Part shown: one piece after another, positions 13,108-23,454 of the stretch | How positions within the stretch are numbered: position 1 is the stretch's first letter | How the letters are laid out: the number at the start of each line of letters is the position of its first letter | NCBI GenBank assembly: GCA_019188255.1 | Contig: JAETXT010000001.1 | Location: 1,178,001-1,242,000, forward strand | Length of the DNA stretch: 64,000 bases | Direction of reading: 5' to 3' | Source: Verticillium longisporum | Lineage: Eukaryota > Ascomycota > Sordariomycetes > Glomerellales > Plectosphaerellaceae | Notes under the pieces: model-generated | Database searches by the model: none | Told to the model about the DNA's origin: nothing | What the model saw: only the letters and a program-made list of their open reading frames with translations | Position numbers and translations under genes: made by a program

Positions 13108-13825
13108 AATGAGGCGAGGTACATTACTTAGTGCCAGACAAGGCCGCCAGCCAGATTCCATCCGCCCGTGCTCTTGGTCCTTCCCCCTCCAAGCTTCCAA
13201 GCTTCCAATCAGTCCCGATCTTTTATCCCCAGAATGTCCATTCACCCATCACCAATTGACCTTCCCACTTGCACCACCATGCCCCTCCATCTCCCGTCAT
13301 CGACCTGCCTAGCTGGGTAGGTGCTTCCCCCCTCCTGTTTTGCGCTTGTCGATGCTCTGGCACAGCATCTGAGAGCAAGATTCCCATGCCTCTGCGCACC
13401 ATTCGGCCGAGTCAATACACCCCATCCATGCCATCTTGCTTGGATGGACCTGGGTCCTCGATTGGCCCCTCTCTTGACCGCACGACCCTCTCCTCTCTGT
13501 CGAAAGCTCCTGCTGTATCACGACATGCCATCCGGAAGTGTCCTCTTGGCACCCCGATACGGAAACAGCTCGACACGCACGCGATCACCTGTCTGTCCTG
13601 GTCCTGGTCCTGATCCAGGTCCTGATCCAGAAGGGAGGGGGAGGGAATTCATCGGCCGTCCAGCCAGAAGCGCCGCTATCGCCTAGCAGCCAGCCTGCGC
13701 CGGCATGGCTTCCGGTCGGATCGCGTGAATCGATGCCGTTCCAGCCACCCCGCGAATGAATGAAGCGAGAGAAAGATCGTCTGGATATCCCCGTGACACC
13801 GTACAGTGGTAGCGGCAGCGGCAGG

Positions 13826-13850
13826 GCAGCAGCAGCAGCAGCAGCGGCAG
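13826..13850. repeat. CAG/GCAG trinucleotide tract
   Basis: A run of CAG units with two CGG interruptions lies in the divergent promoter region. It is not within a supported coding sequence. Confidence 0.75.
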
Positions 13851-14766
13851 AATCACAAGCAAATACAGAAAGAGAGAGAGCACGCGAGAAGAAGAACAAC
13901 ACAGGCAGCACAGAGGCAGAAGAGGGGCGTGCCTTGGTTGGGTTGGCAAGGTTGGTTGGACCTCTACCCTCGACCAGACCTTGGAGACCTCCTCTCCCTC
14001 CGACATCTCCAGTACTTGAAGCCAAGTTCCTCTTCCTTTGTCTCTGTTTGTCCCTGTTCACCATTCCCTACTCCAACTTGCTCTTATCGTCGCCTCGATC
14101 CCCTTCGACTCGGCCGATGACTTGATCCTCACACTAGCCTCCTCTCCTGGCGACACCAACGACCCCCAGACTGCATCATTGATTTCAAGCTTTCAAGCCC
14201 GAACCACAGAGCTACCCGCTTTCTCTCCCTCTCCCCCCAAATCCACACAAAGTTCCCGTCACCCCCTGGACGCCACCCCCAGGTCTTCCCGGACCTGATC
14301 TGATCGGACCTGACGGTCAGCGAATTACCTTGTTCATACCCTTACCCATCCCCATAGCCAACCTGACAAGCTCCAATCCGGGCTTTCACCTTTGCGCCGA
14401 AACCGGGGCATCCACCCTCTGGATCAACATCACGCCTCTGCGTCAGCACCTCCGGTCGCCGGCCTACATCCTGGCGTTCTGCCATACTGCTATACTCCCA
14501 TACTGCCATTCTAGGTATCTGACAGCTCCGTCTACCTTGCGCCCCCGTGAAAGTCGTTCCTCCCCCGCGAAGCTTGACCTCCGGCCGTTCGCCGTTCGCC
14601 GTTCGCCGTGCGACCCTCAGATCGCCTCCGTTCGCCGTCTTGGGAATCCCCCGTGTCATTCGTCCCCCCCCCCCCCCCTTCGGCCAGGCATCTCTCATCG
14701 CCCAATTCAGAGTGCGACCGTCTTCGCTGGCCCGCTGGCCCGCTGGCTGGCCTGCTGTAGAGGACG

Positions 14767-16467
14767 ATGGATGCAGCCGAGCCCCAAGCCTGGCAGGCCT
14801 CCTCGTCGCAGTCGCCCCGTTTCGACGCCAGTCTTGAAAATGGTGTGTCATGATCTCCATCGCACTCCTCTCCCTTGATGTCATATCCCTGCTGGCTTCT
14901 CCGTGGACCCTTACGAAAGCAAGGCATTCACTGACTTGGGGCCATAGAAGAGGACCATGGTCCTTCCAAGACGACCTGCCATTTTGTGACATTACCTGCC
15001 GAGCTCCTCGACGCCATTCTGTCCCATCTCTCGCCAATAGAGCTCGCCCTCGTCGCCGGCACCTGTCGACACATCCACCTCCACGCCACCGCCGACAGAC
15101 AATGGCTGCCTCGCGTCCAGGCCAACGTTCCCGGTCTCATCATCTCCTCACCATACCCATGTCGTACCTTCCGAGAGCTCTATGGCGCACATGACCCTCA
15201 CTGGTTCCTCCCCAAGCACAAGATCTGGTTCTGCGACCGCAACCTCATGGGCAAGATCATCGTCGTCCGCTATGATCCTCGCCGTGGCTGCATCGAAGGC
15301 TACCAACTGCTCGCCGTCGGCCGTCGCCCTGCGTCGTTTCAGCCTTGGCCAGCCAACAACGACGTTCTCATTCATGAATTTCGGCCGCAGGTCAAGCTAC
15401 ACCTTGACAAACCAATCCTTCAGTTCCATGTCGGCGACGACCCCGGCATCCCCGCTGCGTTACAAGCCCGCGTCACGTCCAAGTCCCAGGCCGAGACGCC
15501 CATGATGCTGGACAACCACCCAGGTTATGTCTTCAGCAACTTCTCCCTCGCACGACCCGTCAGTGACGACGTGGCCACCGAAGCCCTTTCCAAAGCCTTT
15601 CCGTACGACTGCATCTGGCCCCCAAAGCCCATCCCTGCAGAACACCGGGTTGCAGGCTTTGGCGCTGTGCCGACGGCTGCGGAGGCGCTCAATGAGAAGC
15701 CGCAGTCTCGGGCCGAGGCTTCGGATCGCGCCTTTCGCATACGGCAGTGGATGGATATGGCCAACTATGTCGGCTCCGACATGCTACCGCCCATAGCGCT
15801 CATGCCGCCCCGTGGGCCGCCGTTCGGACCCCACATTGGCGAGGAGATCAATACGTACTCGACCCTGGACCCGGCCCTGTACACACCCACGACGCACAAG
15901 CCGTGGCGCGGCATCTGGGTCGGCGACTATAGCGGGCACGGGTGCGAGTTTCTTTTGATCAACCAGCCCGACGACAAGGACGCGACGGACGAAGAGCTCG
16001 GGCTCGCGAGGAACGCCTCGGAGAGTGATGAGGATTGGGCGAAGCGACAGCTCGAGGCCAGGGTGTACCGCGGCAGGCTTGAAGCCATCAAGTTGACGGG
16101 AGACGCGAATGTGCCCCGCGGCGAGTACACTTTATCGCCGAAGACCTAGGTCCCGAGGGGTCTGCCGGTGTTGCGACGGAGGAACCCTTTGTCGGAGCGC
16201 GCATCGTCAAGAGCGGGGGCACGTGGCGGATACAGGGTACTTTAGCGGTATGTTCTGACGGCTGCGCATCTCACTGCTGCACATGTCACCCTCCTGCATG
16301 CACATCGGCCGGGGTACGTGAATCGCTGACGTGCTCCAACAGACAAGTACATCGCTTCACAGCTGTTTTTGATATCGCCTAATAGGCTGGCGCAATTCTG
16401 GGTGGACTTTGGGCATATAAGTTATTTCGAGCGCGTCGACATTGACAGTCTGTTGACCGTATCATGA
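14767..16467 (+). CDS. F-box protein of the FBXO31-like type, frame broken near the C-terminus
   Basis: This is a probable substrate receptor of an SCF ubiquitin ligase. Exon 1 (14767-14842) encodes 25 polar residues. A GTGTGT-TAG intron leads to exon 2 at 14948, which carries the F-box (LPAELLDAILSHLSPIELAL, then CRHIH). The FBXO31-type domain follows, with GIWVGDYSGHGCEFLLI and LEAIKLTGDANVPRGEYT. Directly after GEYT the frame runs into TAG at 16147. One base earlier in phase the conserved continuation FIAEDLG...GARIVKS reads on, so one T appears to be missing from TTT at 16131-16133. A final exon from 16343 encodes DKYIASQLFLIS and DFGHISYFERVDID, ending at 16467. Its phase fits either a second missing T at 16241-16243 with donor 16248, or donor GTACTT at 16237. 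With both Ts the product is 500 residues. The uncorrected frame ends at 16149. Confidence 0.75.
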
Positions 16468-16778
16468 GCATGCATGAGAGAGGCAGCCCCCCGAGGTTAC
16501 GAAGAAATCAAAAGTACATGGCTTCACGGCAAAATGGGCATACGATTGTTTTTTACCTCAAGGTAGGCGACTTGAATTTTTTACAGAAGCCTGCTAGCTA
16601 CCCTCTGTGACTATCTACTTTGCGTGTTTTCCCTTTTTCCTCCCATCACGCTTTGTCCTTGTTGTTCTCACACATGTGTCTCGCATGGCTTGCTATGTGC
16701 TTCTTACCCGGTTGGCTTGACTTACCGCATCGTCCTCGACCATGGAAGTCAGATACACCGAGTTTCTTGTGGTTTGGT
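16468..16778. other. Convergent intergenic region
   Basis: These are the 3' flanks of the F-box gene and the small zinc-binding protein gene. Nothing else was seen. Confidence 0.6.
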
Positions 16779-17015
16779 TTAGCCGCGGCGACCACAGGAT
16801 CCGCAGATCATGCCGCCGTACTCGTTGCGGTACCCGCAGACGCAGGTCCAGGGGTTATCAGCATTGACGGGCTTGGGAGCCTCAACGGCCTTGGCAGGAA
16901 CGGGCTTGCCGTTGGTGTTGCCGTTGGTGTTGCCGTTGGTGCTGGCGTTGGTGCTAGCGTTGACCACGGCGGCGCCGCTGGTGTTGTTAACGATGAGGTT
17001 GGTTAGGTTGCACAT
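16779..17015 (-). CDS. Small zinc-ribbon/RanBP2-like protein, 78 residues
   Basis: The single exon starts at the ATG at 17015; an open frame continues upstream but starts the unit less plausibly. Residues 20-36 are a low-complexity stretch of NAST and NTNG units encoded by near-perfect 12-base DNA repeats. The C-terminal 25 residues form the only domain: WTCVCGYRNEYGG then MICGSCGRRG. This matches the RanBP2/zinc-ribbon pattern of Trp, two Cys pairs and a central Asn. However, the first pair is C-x-C, tighter than the usual C-x(2-4)-C. Such modules bind zinc and often RNA or ubiquitin; the role here is unknown. A TATA-like TTATAA lies about 120 bases upstream, followed by a GT-rich leader, which suggests efficient transcription. 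Confidence 0.7.
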   Translation of the reverse strand: MCNLTNLIVNNTSGAAVVNASTNASTNGNTNGNTNGKPVPAKAVEAPKPVNADNPWTCVCGYRNEYGGMICGSCGRRG

Positions 17016-17132
17016 TTTGGCTATTACCTTTTGCGAGTGTTTTGTTTTGTGTGTGTGTGTGAGTGTGGTATCTTGTTTGTGTGTTGGCTTGATGAGGAGA
17101 GGAAGGAAGAGAGGACATGTTGCGCGCTTCGC

Positions 17133-17140
17133 CTTATAAG
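17133..17140 (-). promoter_or_regulatory. TATA-like box of the small zinc-binding gene
   Basis: The near-palindromic CTTATAAG lies about 120 bases upstream of the ATG at 17015. Position and sequence fit a core promoter element; no transcript data are available. Confidence 0.45.
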
Positions 17141-17920
17141 CAGATGTGCACAAGGTCGTGTCAACGCTGCTGCGCTCGGCGTGTGGCGCTGGTGCGAGAT
17201 GAGGAGGTTGTGGTGGTGAATCGTGGTCGTTCTTCGCTGTCGTGGTCCTCAGACATGGCTGTTGATGTGGGCTGTGATGGATGAACCTGAAAGGCGCGTC
17301 AGTGATCTCGATGAGGCGTGTTGATTCGCGGGGGACAGCTTGCGGTACAAGGTCAATGGCTTTGTGAATAACGTCCACCAGTCTGTAGTCCCACCGTTGG
17401 TGTTCGCGTATGATGTTGCTGGTTTGGCGGGAAGCCCTTTCCATTGTCGTGTAGCAGTGTTCAGACTGAAGATTCGTTGATGCGAGGGCCAACGACGCTG
17501 TGCTCGGCCATCCCTCCCGCACAAACTCATTCTGCCAGCTCACCGGCTGTCGACGAGGACGGACCCGGGACGCTCCGCTACGGTGCCTGACACCAGACTT
17601 GGAATCAACATCTTTCACACAGCATGGAGCTGGTAAATCAAGAATGAAATAAAAGGCTTTGTTCGCGCAGCACGCCGCGGGAATCCCGCCAACAGCCACG
17701 CTCCGGCGGTGCTGCGCGCTGCACAAAGAAGGGCACAAAGGGGCCGGACACGTTCCCTTCACGTTGCGATTCAAGTTGGCAATTCACCCTCATTGTGCGT
17801 GATTCAGTTCCCATATCCGAGGTCAAATCATACCGTCGCAGATTACATTGACTGATCAACTTGTAGATTCCGATTTCTTCCTCGTTTCCTCACTGTCCTG
17901 TTCGCATCGACGACACAACC

Positions 17921-18640
17921 ATGACGTCCCATCGCAACTTCGAGGCCATCGTGGCAGTCCGCGGCCGAAACAGCCTCGGTCGCCGGCTCCTTCACTTCTG
18001 GCAAGACGAGCCATCTAGAAAATGGTACTTTCGCCGTTCTCTCCCGGCGGTAGCCCCTACGTAGACGACCACTACGAGCCGACATCATGGCGAGTTTGAA
18101 CTCTTGAGCCTTTCTGAGACGGGCGCCACGACGCGTTACGCCCAAGCCAATGGCGATGCAAAAGTCGACATTGCCAACTCCAATGACCAAGTTGACAGCA
18201 ACTTTGTCGCGCAAGAACTGCATCGAAAGGCGGATGCCGTGTTCCTCGGCAGGGTGGAACGGCCAATCGTCGTGATGCAGTTCAGCAAGGGGAGGGACGC
18301 TGTGTCCTGCCCACGTTCGAATCAAGCAAAGCATGGCATACCCTCCCCAACGACAGTTCGCGTGACAAGTGACAGCACCGCCGAAAAGCTCGTCCTTGGG
18401 AGTAATGGCTCTGTCGCCAGATTCCTCCGCACGCCCGAGTCGAATTCGTGGGTCGAGCTGGCGCGATACCAAAGCTGCTACACGCCAGCGCCGATGCATT
18501 CCGTATCGCAAAGGCCCGAGTGTTGGACGTTACTGGAAGGAGCAATAAGGTTGTGGCATGCGCCCAATGGAGGGGCGCTCGCGAGGTCGCGGCGTCGAAG
18601 AACGCAGCAGTCGGAGCGAGACGTTGATTTTGCCCAGTTG
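17921..18640 (+). pseudogene. Possible decayed lectin-like beta-propeller gene
   Basis: A 47-codon frame from the ATG at 17921 contains NFEAIVAV and, further on, LLHFWQDE followed by KWYF. This spacing recalls the repeated blade motif of fungal fucose-lectin-like propellers. Around 18.5 kb another frame has WTLLEGAIRLWHAPNGG, which resembles the same blade. The intervening reading needs several frame changes, and no intron set restores it. I therefore treat it as a possible remnant, or a gene with several base errors. Identification is by motif memory only. Confidence 0.25.
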
Positions 18641-18888
18641 GTGGCGGCTTTGTCTGATCAGAGACTCAGTCCCGGATCAGTCGTCTTGAGTCGCTCAATG
18701 TGTCTTCCTCGACTTGTGGTCTGGGAGATTGTCGTTTCAAGCCTGTGCCCGGCTTCTCAGAGTACCTCCACATCATACTGCAGTGGACAAGATCCCTTGC
18801 TGGAGGCTGGACGGTGAACGGGTCTGTGTGCCGCTTCAGTAGACTGTTTCTCGAGGCACATATCATCGTCACTTCTTTATCTCATGAA

Positions 18889-20763
18889 TCATAAATCATT
18901 ACTGCGATTGTAGTGCCTGTCCAGTTTCAGTAATCCGCCGTCATGGACACTCCCATTGATTGAACTTACAATGGCGAACCTGCTCCGCGACCGGATCCGT
19001 TGTCCGAAAAACACCAACGCCCACGGTATGACCGTCAACGCCGTGGCGATGCCGCCCAGCAACACACCGGCCCGCGCCCCCTCCAAATTCGTGAACAACA
19101 CCCCCGTGACCAGCGGAAACGCGCACCCTAGCAGATCCCGGCAGAAAGACTGCGCGGCGAGCGCCGACGAGGCGTACATGTGGTAAATGTCGGCAAAGTA
19201 GTTAAAGGTGGCGAGGTACACAGAGTAGATGCCCCAGGTCGCGAGCCCGATGCCGAAAGCAGGCGCGATCCAGTGCGCGTCGGAGCCGACAGTGAAGCCA
19301 AAGAGGAAGAGCCCGACCGGCAGGAAAGTCGCCGTGAGGCAGGTGAAGTAAAGCCGCGACTCGGGGGCCTCGGCCGGGAAGCGCCGCCTCATGAGGAGCC
19401 AGAACGCGGAATGCGTCTCGACAGGGCTGTCGGCTCGCCATTGGGGCAGGTCCAGTAGACGATCCTGGTAGATGCTGACGACGGTGCCGACGCAGGCACC
19501 GACAATCATGGAGCCGAAAAAGTACCCCGATTGTCCCATGTTCATGCCGCGTACGCGAGAAAACGCCAGCGGGATGGTGCCGAAGGTGCAGTAGAGCACC
19601 GCCCAGGCAAAGGCACACCAGAGGGAGAAGAAGAAGACGACAGGTTCGGCGACGAGTAGGTGGAACGGCCGAATCATCGATGTTTTCATCAGCTGCGCCA
19701 GGGAAGCGCGCTCTTCGTCCTCCTTCACGAGCCAGCGCAGGCGGACTGCTGTTGTCATTGCTCGAGAGGGCTGGTCGGCGGCTGTCCACGGGCAAGAGGC
19801 AAGCTTTTCGTCGCTGCCCGATGTCGTCGTGTCGCTACTGTCGCTCAGAACTTCGGGCTCCTCGAAATGACAGCCGTAGACGCCGGCATCCTCCAGTGCT
19901 TCGTACCATTCGTTGAGGATCTTGGCCCTGCGTGACAGCAGGACAGACCCACGACTCTCGTCCAGAAAGAAGACGATCAAGACGACCAGCACGGCGTCCA
20001 CAATGACTTGGTGCCAAAACACCCACTTCCAGGCAAGAGTCTTGTTCCTAATCCTGCTCATCATAACGGCGGCAAGGAGGGGCCCAGCACCAGTGCCGGC
20101 CAGGACCGAGCCGCTGAAGAGGGCCATCGGGGTATTGCGCGTATCCTTGTTCCACATGTCGGCAATGATGCCCCCAATGACGGAGCTGAAGACGGCTCCT
20201 CCGATGCCAACGAAAAGGCGGGCTATCAGCATGCCAGCCAGGTTCGGCATGACTGAACAGACGGCCTGGAAAGCAACGTAGGTGATACCCGAGGGAATAA
20301 GCACGATTCTTCTGCCGTAGATTTCCGAGATGGGTGCTAGTACCATTGGTGAGAGGGCAAAGCCGATGCAAAACGTTGTAATGCCGGCGATCATGGCAAT
20401 ATTGGACGAACCAAGGTCCTCTGCCATGGCCGCTACGGGAGGAGAGTACGAGCCAGATGTGTATGCCGTAAGGAAAGTCGCCGCACAAGACAGGGCTAGT
20501 ACGAGATTCTTACGATTCTGGGGCCATTGCAATGGTGAGCCGAACTTGGAGTCGTCGGGACATGGTGGCAGGCTCTGCTGCGCGTCCACGTCAATATCTC
20601 CAAAGCGTATACTAGGCAAAATGGTGTCAAAGCCGAGATATCGGTATGTGATGGGTGTGTTGGCGTCGAATGCAAATGGAGCTGTGGGTTGTCGGTTCTC
20701 GCCCAGGTCTTCATGCGTTGAGGGCCTGCCCTTGGACCGAGGCGCATCGATATCGCCCTGCAT
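18889..20763 (-). CDS. MFS transporter, DHA1 type, 624 residues
   Basis: A single-exon proton-coupled exporter of the DHA1 family. A polar N-terminal tail of about 85 residues precedes TM1 (LVLALSCAATFLTAYTSGSY). The loop 2-3 motif is PISEIYGRR and TM4-5 reads FVGIGGAVFSSVIGGIIADM. A long acidic central loop (about residues 295-345, with a Ser/Thr-rich SSDTTTSGSD stretch) separates the two halves. PAFGIGLATWGIYSVYLATF and then NYFADIYHMYASSALAAQS in TM10-11 are highly typical of the polyamine/drug DHA1 branch. A GTAAGT occurs in the coding strand shortly before the stop, with a downstream CAG. If used as an intron it would remove the last 22 residues. No frame damage. Substrate is unknown. 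Confidence 0.88.
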   Translation of the reverse strand: MQGDIDAPRSKGRPSTHEDLGENRQPTAPFAFDANTPITYRYLGFDTILPSIRFGDIDVDAQQSLPPCPDDSKFGSPLQWPQNRKNLVLALSCAATFLTAYTSGSYSPPVAAMAEDLGSSNIAMIAGITTFCIGFALSPMVLAPISEIYGRRIVLIPSGITYVAFQAVCSVMPNLAGMLIARLFVGIGGAVFSSVIGGIIADMWNKDTRNTPMALFSGSVLAGTGAGPLLAAVMMSRIRNKTLAWKWVFWHQVIVDAVLVVLIVFFLDESRGSVLLSRRAKILNEWYEALEDAGVYGCHFEEPEVLSDSSDTTTSGSDEKLASCPWTAADQPSRAMTTAVRLRWLVKEDEERASLAQLMKTSMIRPFHLLVAEPVVFFFSLWCAFAWAVLYCTFGTIPLAFSRVRGMNMGQSGYFFGSMIVGACVGTVVSIYQDRLLDLPQWRADSPVETHSAFWLLMRRRFPAEAPESRLYFTCLTATFLPVGLFLFGFTVGSDAHWIAPAFGIGLATWGIYSVYLATFNYFADIYHMYASSALAAQSFCRDLLGCAFPLVTGVLFTNLEGARAGVLLGGIATALTVIPWALVFFGQRIRSRSRFAIVSSINGSVHDGGLLKLDRHYNRSNDL

Positions 20764-21641
20764 GCTGTATAGGACGAGTATTCATGCGTGACATTGAGAT
20801 TCATTCCAAAGCATGGAAGCCACCAGGTAGCGAAGAGATTCGTTCAGTGGAGTGCGCTGGAGGAGAAGTTCAGGGCGCGCCGGCCCGCAGTCGATGGGGG
20901 TCCTGCAGTACATGAAATACTTTGACATGACGAGTTGAATCTGAGCGCCGAGCGGCTAACATTTGTTCGTGGTGGCCTGGTGTGGACGGGAATAACAGGG
21001 TTTGCAAGCTCGCTGCAGGGCTCCTGCCACGGACTTTTACAGCACTGCTGAAGACCCAGAGAGGGCGGTCAGGAGGTGGATCTGGCGGAGAAGCAACTAG
21101 GATCATAGCCTATGTGGTGTCGCGATGGTGGACTGGGCATGTTGGAGATCCGGGTATGCGTCCAGCGGGTAGGTTTGCGTGCCTTGTGGTCATTTTCCCC
21201 CGCCCCTTTCGTCATACGCGAGGGTCCTGCCTTTTACGGCGCGAGCCATCTTGTCGCTTTGCATCTCCAGGATATTTCCGGCTGCACTGCACAGCTCGGC
21301 CGCCCAGGAAGTCCGTGGGGTAGATAGACCAAATGTCTGGGCTTTGTTGTATGGGGAAGGGCGGAGAACACTTATTGCCGTGTATTTCCGCCGTGGCCCG
21401 ACGTTCCGCGAATGGTTCCGGGATGTGAGACCTAACGACAGTTATCATCAGCAAACAAAGCATCTTCACGAAGAGGTATCTGCCCTAGCGCGTGGCTGAA
21501 GAGAAATTGTTTCGATTCTTTTCTCTGAATGCAGTCTGTTTCTTATGGCTTCCAATGTATCATCTGACAGCCGTTCATCCCAAAGTCTCAGATTCTTAAC
21601 TCAAGTTTGCGAGTCCATAGCAAGCGCAGGCCGCCAGGCAC
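20764..21641. other. Intergenic region
   Basis: This is the promoter of the leftward MFS gene and the 3' flank of the next leftward gene. No supported feature. Confidence 0.55.
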
Positions 21642-22906
21642 CTATGTACGTGCGGAGACATCAGTTCCATTGCTTGGAAGCTCCGCCGGATATATCTGTT
21701 GACCGTGGACAGGACGCGAATACTCGTCGTGGCTCGAAGCGGGAATGGGAGTCTCGTGGTATGCCCGGGGCTCCTGGAATCCGCCTGAGCCGTGCTGGCT
21801 GCCCTGATGGTGCAACTCGGCCGGAAAACCAGCAGCGGGGTCGGTCGCGTAGCGCATGGGGTAATCATAGGGACCGCGCTGGGCGACTGTATCCGTGGCG
21901 GGAACAGGAGGGCCTGCAAAAGTCGGATGGTCGTCTTTGTTCCGATTTTCCTCATCCCAGTTCCGCTGGCTGCTGACATAGTTTTGGCAAAGCTCAATGA
22001 CTTCGTTGTTAGCCTTTCTTCTCTTGTAGCAACGCTTGAGGCGAGGCACGACTATAGCCATCATAAAGAGAAAAAGCGCAAAGACGCCGATGGCAGCGAT
22101 GATGATCACGACATGCTTGGTTTCAACCTTGTCCTTCGCCTCTGCAGCGGCAACACTAGTGGCTGCAGGTTCAGCGACCGAACTAGAGGCAGGGGCAGTT
22201 GCAGTCTTGATAATGGTCTCAACGACAGTGGATACCTCGTGCTCCTCAGAAGTTCTAGCTTCAGTTGAGGCAAGAGTAGCTACGGCGGTCAGGATGCTTC
22301 TCCTATACTGAGCACTGGTGCACGGACTCACAGGTATCCACGAGGGAAGTCACGGGCTGGTTCGTGATAGTGCCTTCGGTAACGGTTGTAGTCGTTGTGA
22401 TCGTTCTTGGAACATCAACACTGTCGGGACGGTGCCACTCCAAGGTGGTGCTGGTGAAATAAAGAAGCGTGACTGTCTTGTCTCGGTCGCTAGAGGTCAC
22501 AATGGCCGTGGGGTTGCCCCACTGCCAGTTGGGATCGGTAATGGTGAGGGGATAGTCAACGTCGTTGTCGTCGTCAGCATTCTGGCGCTTAAGGTTGCCC
22601 TGACGGTATTCGGAAAGAGCGGCGGTCTTGAGAAACTCTGTGACAAGGGTAGTCTGCAGAATCTCCCGCTGCCTGACAGAGGCGATCACAGGGGTAGACT
22701 GGTCACTCTGAGCGTGCTGACTGTCTTTGTTGTTCTCGATGATACGCTTCTGGTCGGAACTAATAAGGCAGTTCATTAGCTAAATAACAAAAAAGAAAAA
22801 AAAAAAAAAAAAAGGAAGTCACACGGGATGACTCGTACCTCTGACTGTTACGCTGCAGAAACATTCCGTCCTTGGCAAGCGCATCGACTTGGTCTTGGTA
22901 GGCCAT
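21642..22906 (-). CDS. Single-pass membrane protein with Thr-rich ectodomain, unknown function
   Basis: Three exons (22906-22839, 22759-22332, 22279-21642) have introns of 79 and 52 bases that join in phase to 377 residues. The first intron has a GTACGA donor and contains an 18-base A/T homopolymer. The N-terminal half is hydrophilic, with LTITDPNWQWGNPTAIV, then a Thr-rich segment (RTITTTTTVTEG) and an Ala/Ser-rich stalk. One strong membrane helix lies at about 221-244 (HVVIIIAAIGVFALFLFMMAI). A basic KRCYKRRK stop-transfer follows, then a long Pro/Tyr/His-rich tail. The layout resembles fungal wall-stress-sensor-like or SKG6-type anchors, but I see no N-terminal signal peptide. A missing upstream exon or type III insertion is therefore possible. 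Function is not assignable. Confidence 0.68.
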
Positions 22907-23454
22907 TTTATCCAGCAGGCCCGCTAGAGTTTGGAGGTGACGACAAAGGGAGGAGTGTGTGCGACCCTACGGAGAACAGTATTGGATGCGTTTTCAAGGT
23001 GACGAGTGGTGCCGTCGTTGGGAAAGGCACAGGAAAGGGATGCACCAAACGCGATACAGATACCTGCGTCGAGGGTTGTATGCGGGAGGAAGGAAAGAGG
23101 CTGTGGGATCGATACCACAAGGTTGTTGCCCGTCTGCAGGTAATAGGGAAGAAAAAGACTGCATTCACCAAGGCATCTATCTCCCTACTGCGGTGTTGCT
23201 TGCAGAGGAGTTGGGCAATGGCACGTGTGAATGTGGAAGGCACGGTTGAGCAGGAAGTCGCGATGCGAGGTTGGTGGGGACTTCCAAGGGGTTGTTCCCT
23301 CTGCAGCATCACTGCCACTGTCACTGTCTGATATAGCCGATCAAATACGAATCAAAGAGGAAACACGAGCAATGATAGAGCCTTCTTCTTGTCGATTGCT
23401 TCGAATCCCCTTATACTTGGATATCGTCACCTGACCCCCCCTCCACATCGGCCT
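22907..23454. other. Intergenic region between two leftward genes
   Basis: This is the upstream region of the membrane-protein gene and the 3' flank of the Ste6-like gene. If that gene has an undetected first exon with a signal peptide it should lie here. I found no clear candidate. Confidence 0.5.

Larger units (their letters stand above)
12349..14766. other. Divergent promoter region
   Basis: This is a 2.4-kb shared upstream region between the leftward M50-like gene and the rightward F-box gene. It holds the 13-bp array, a 10-base repeat at 13071-13107, a CAG-type trinucleotide tract near 13826-13850 and CT-rich stretches towards 14.0-14.7 kb. No coding frame with a recognisable motif was seen. 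Confidence 0.6.
17016..18888. other. Intergenic region with a possible gene remnant
   Basis: This contains the promoter of the small zinc-binding gene and a low-confidence lectin-like remnant at 17.9-18.6 kb. Two long frames overlap on opposite strands (17843-18511 minus and 18104-18817 plus). Neither shows a coherent domain along its length. Confidence 0.5.

Noticed and set aside
17843..18511. 222-codon minus-strand frame
   Set aside because: Overlaps an equally long plus-strand frame; neither has domain logic over its length.
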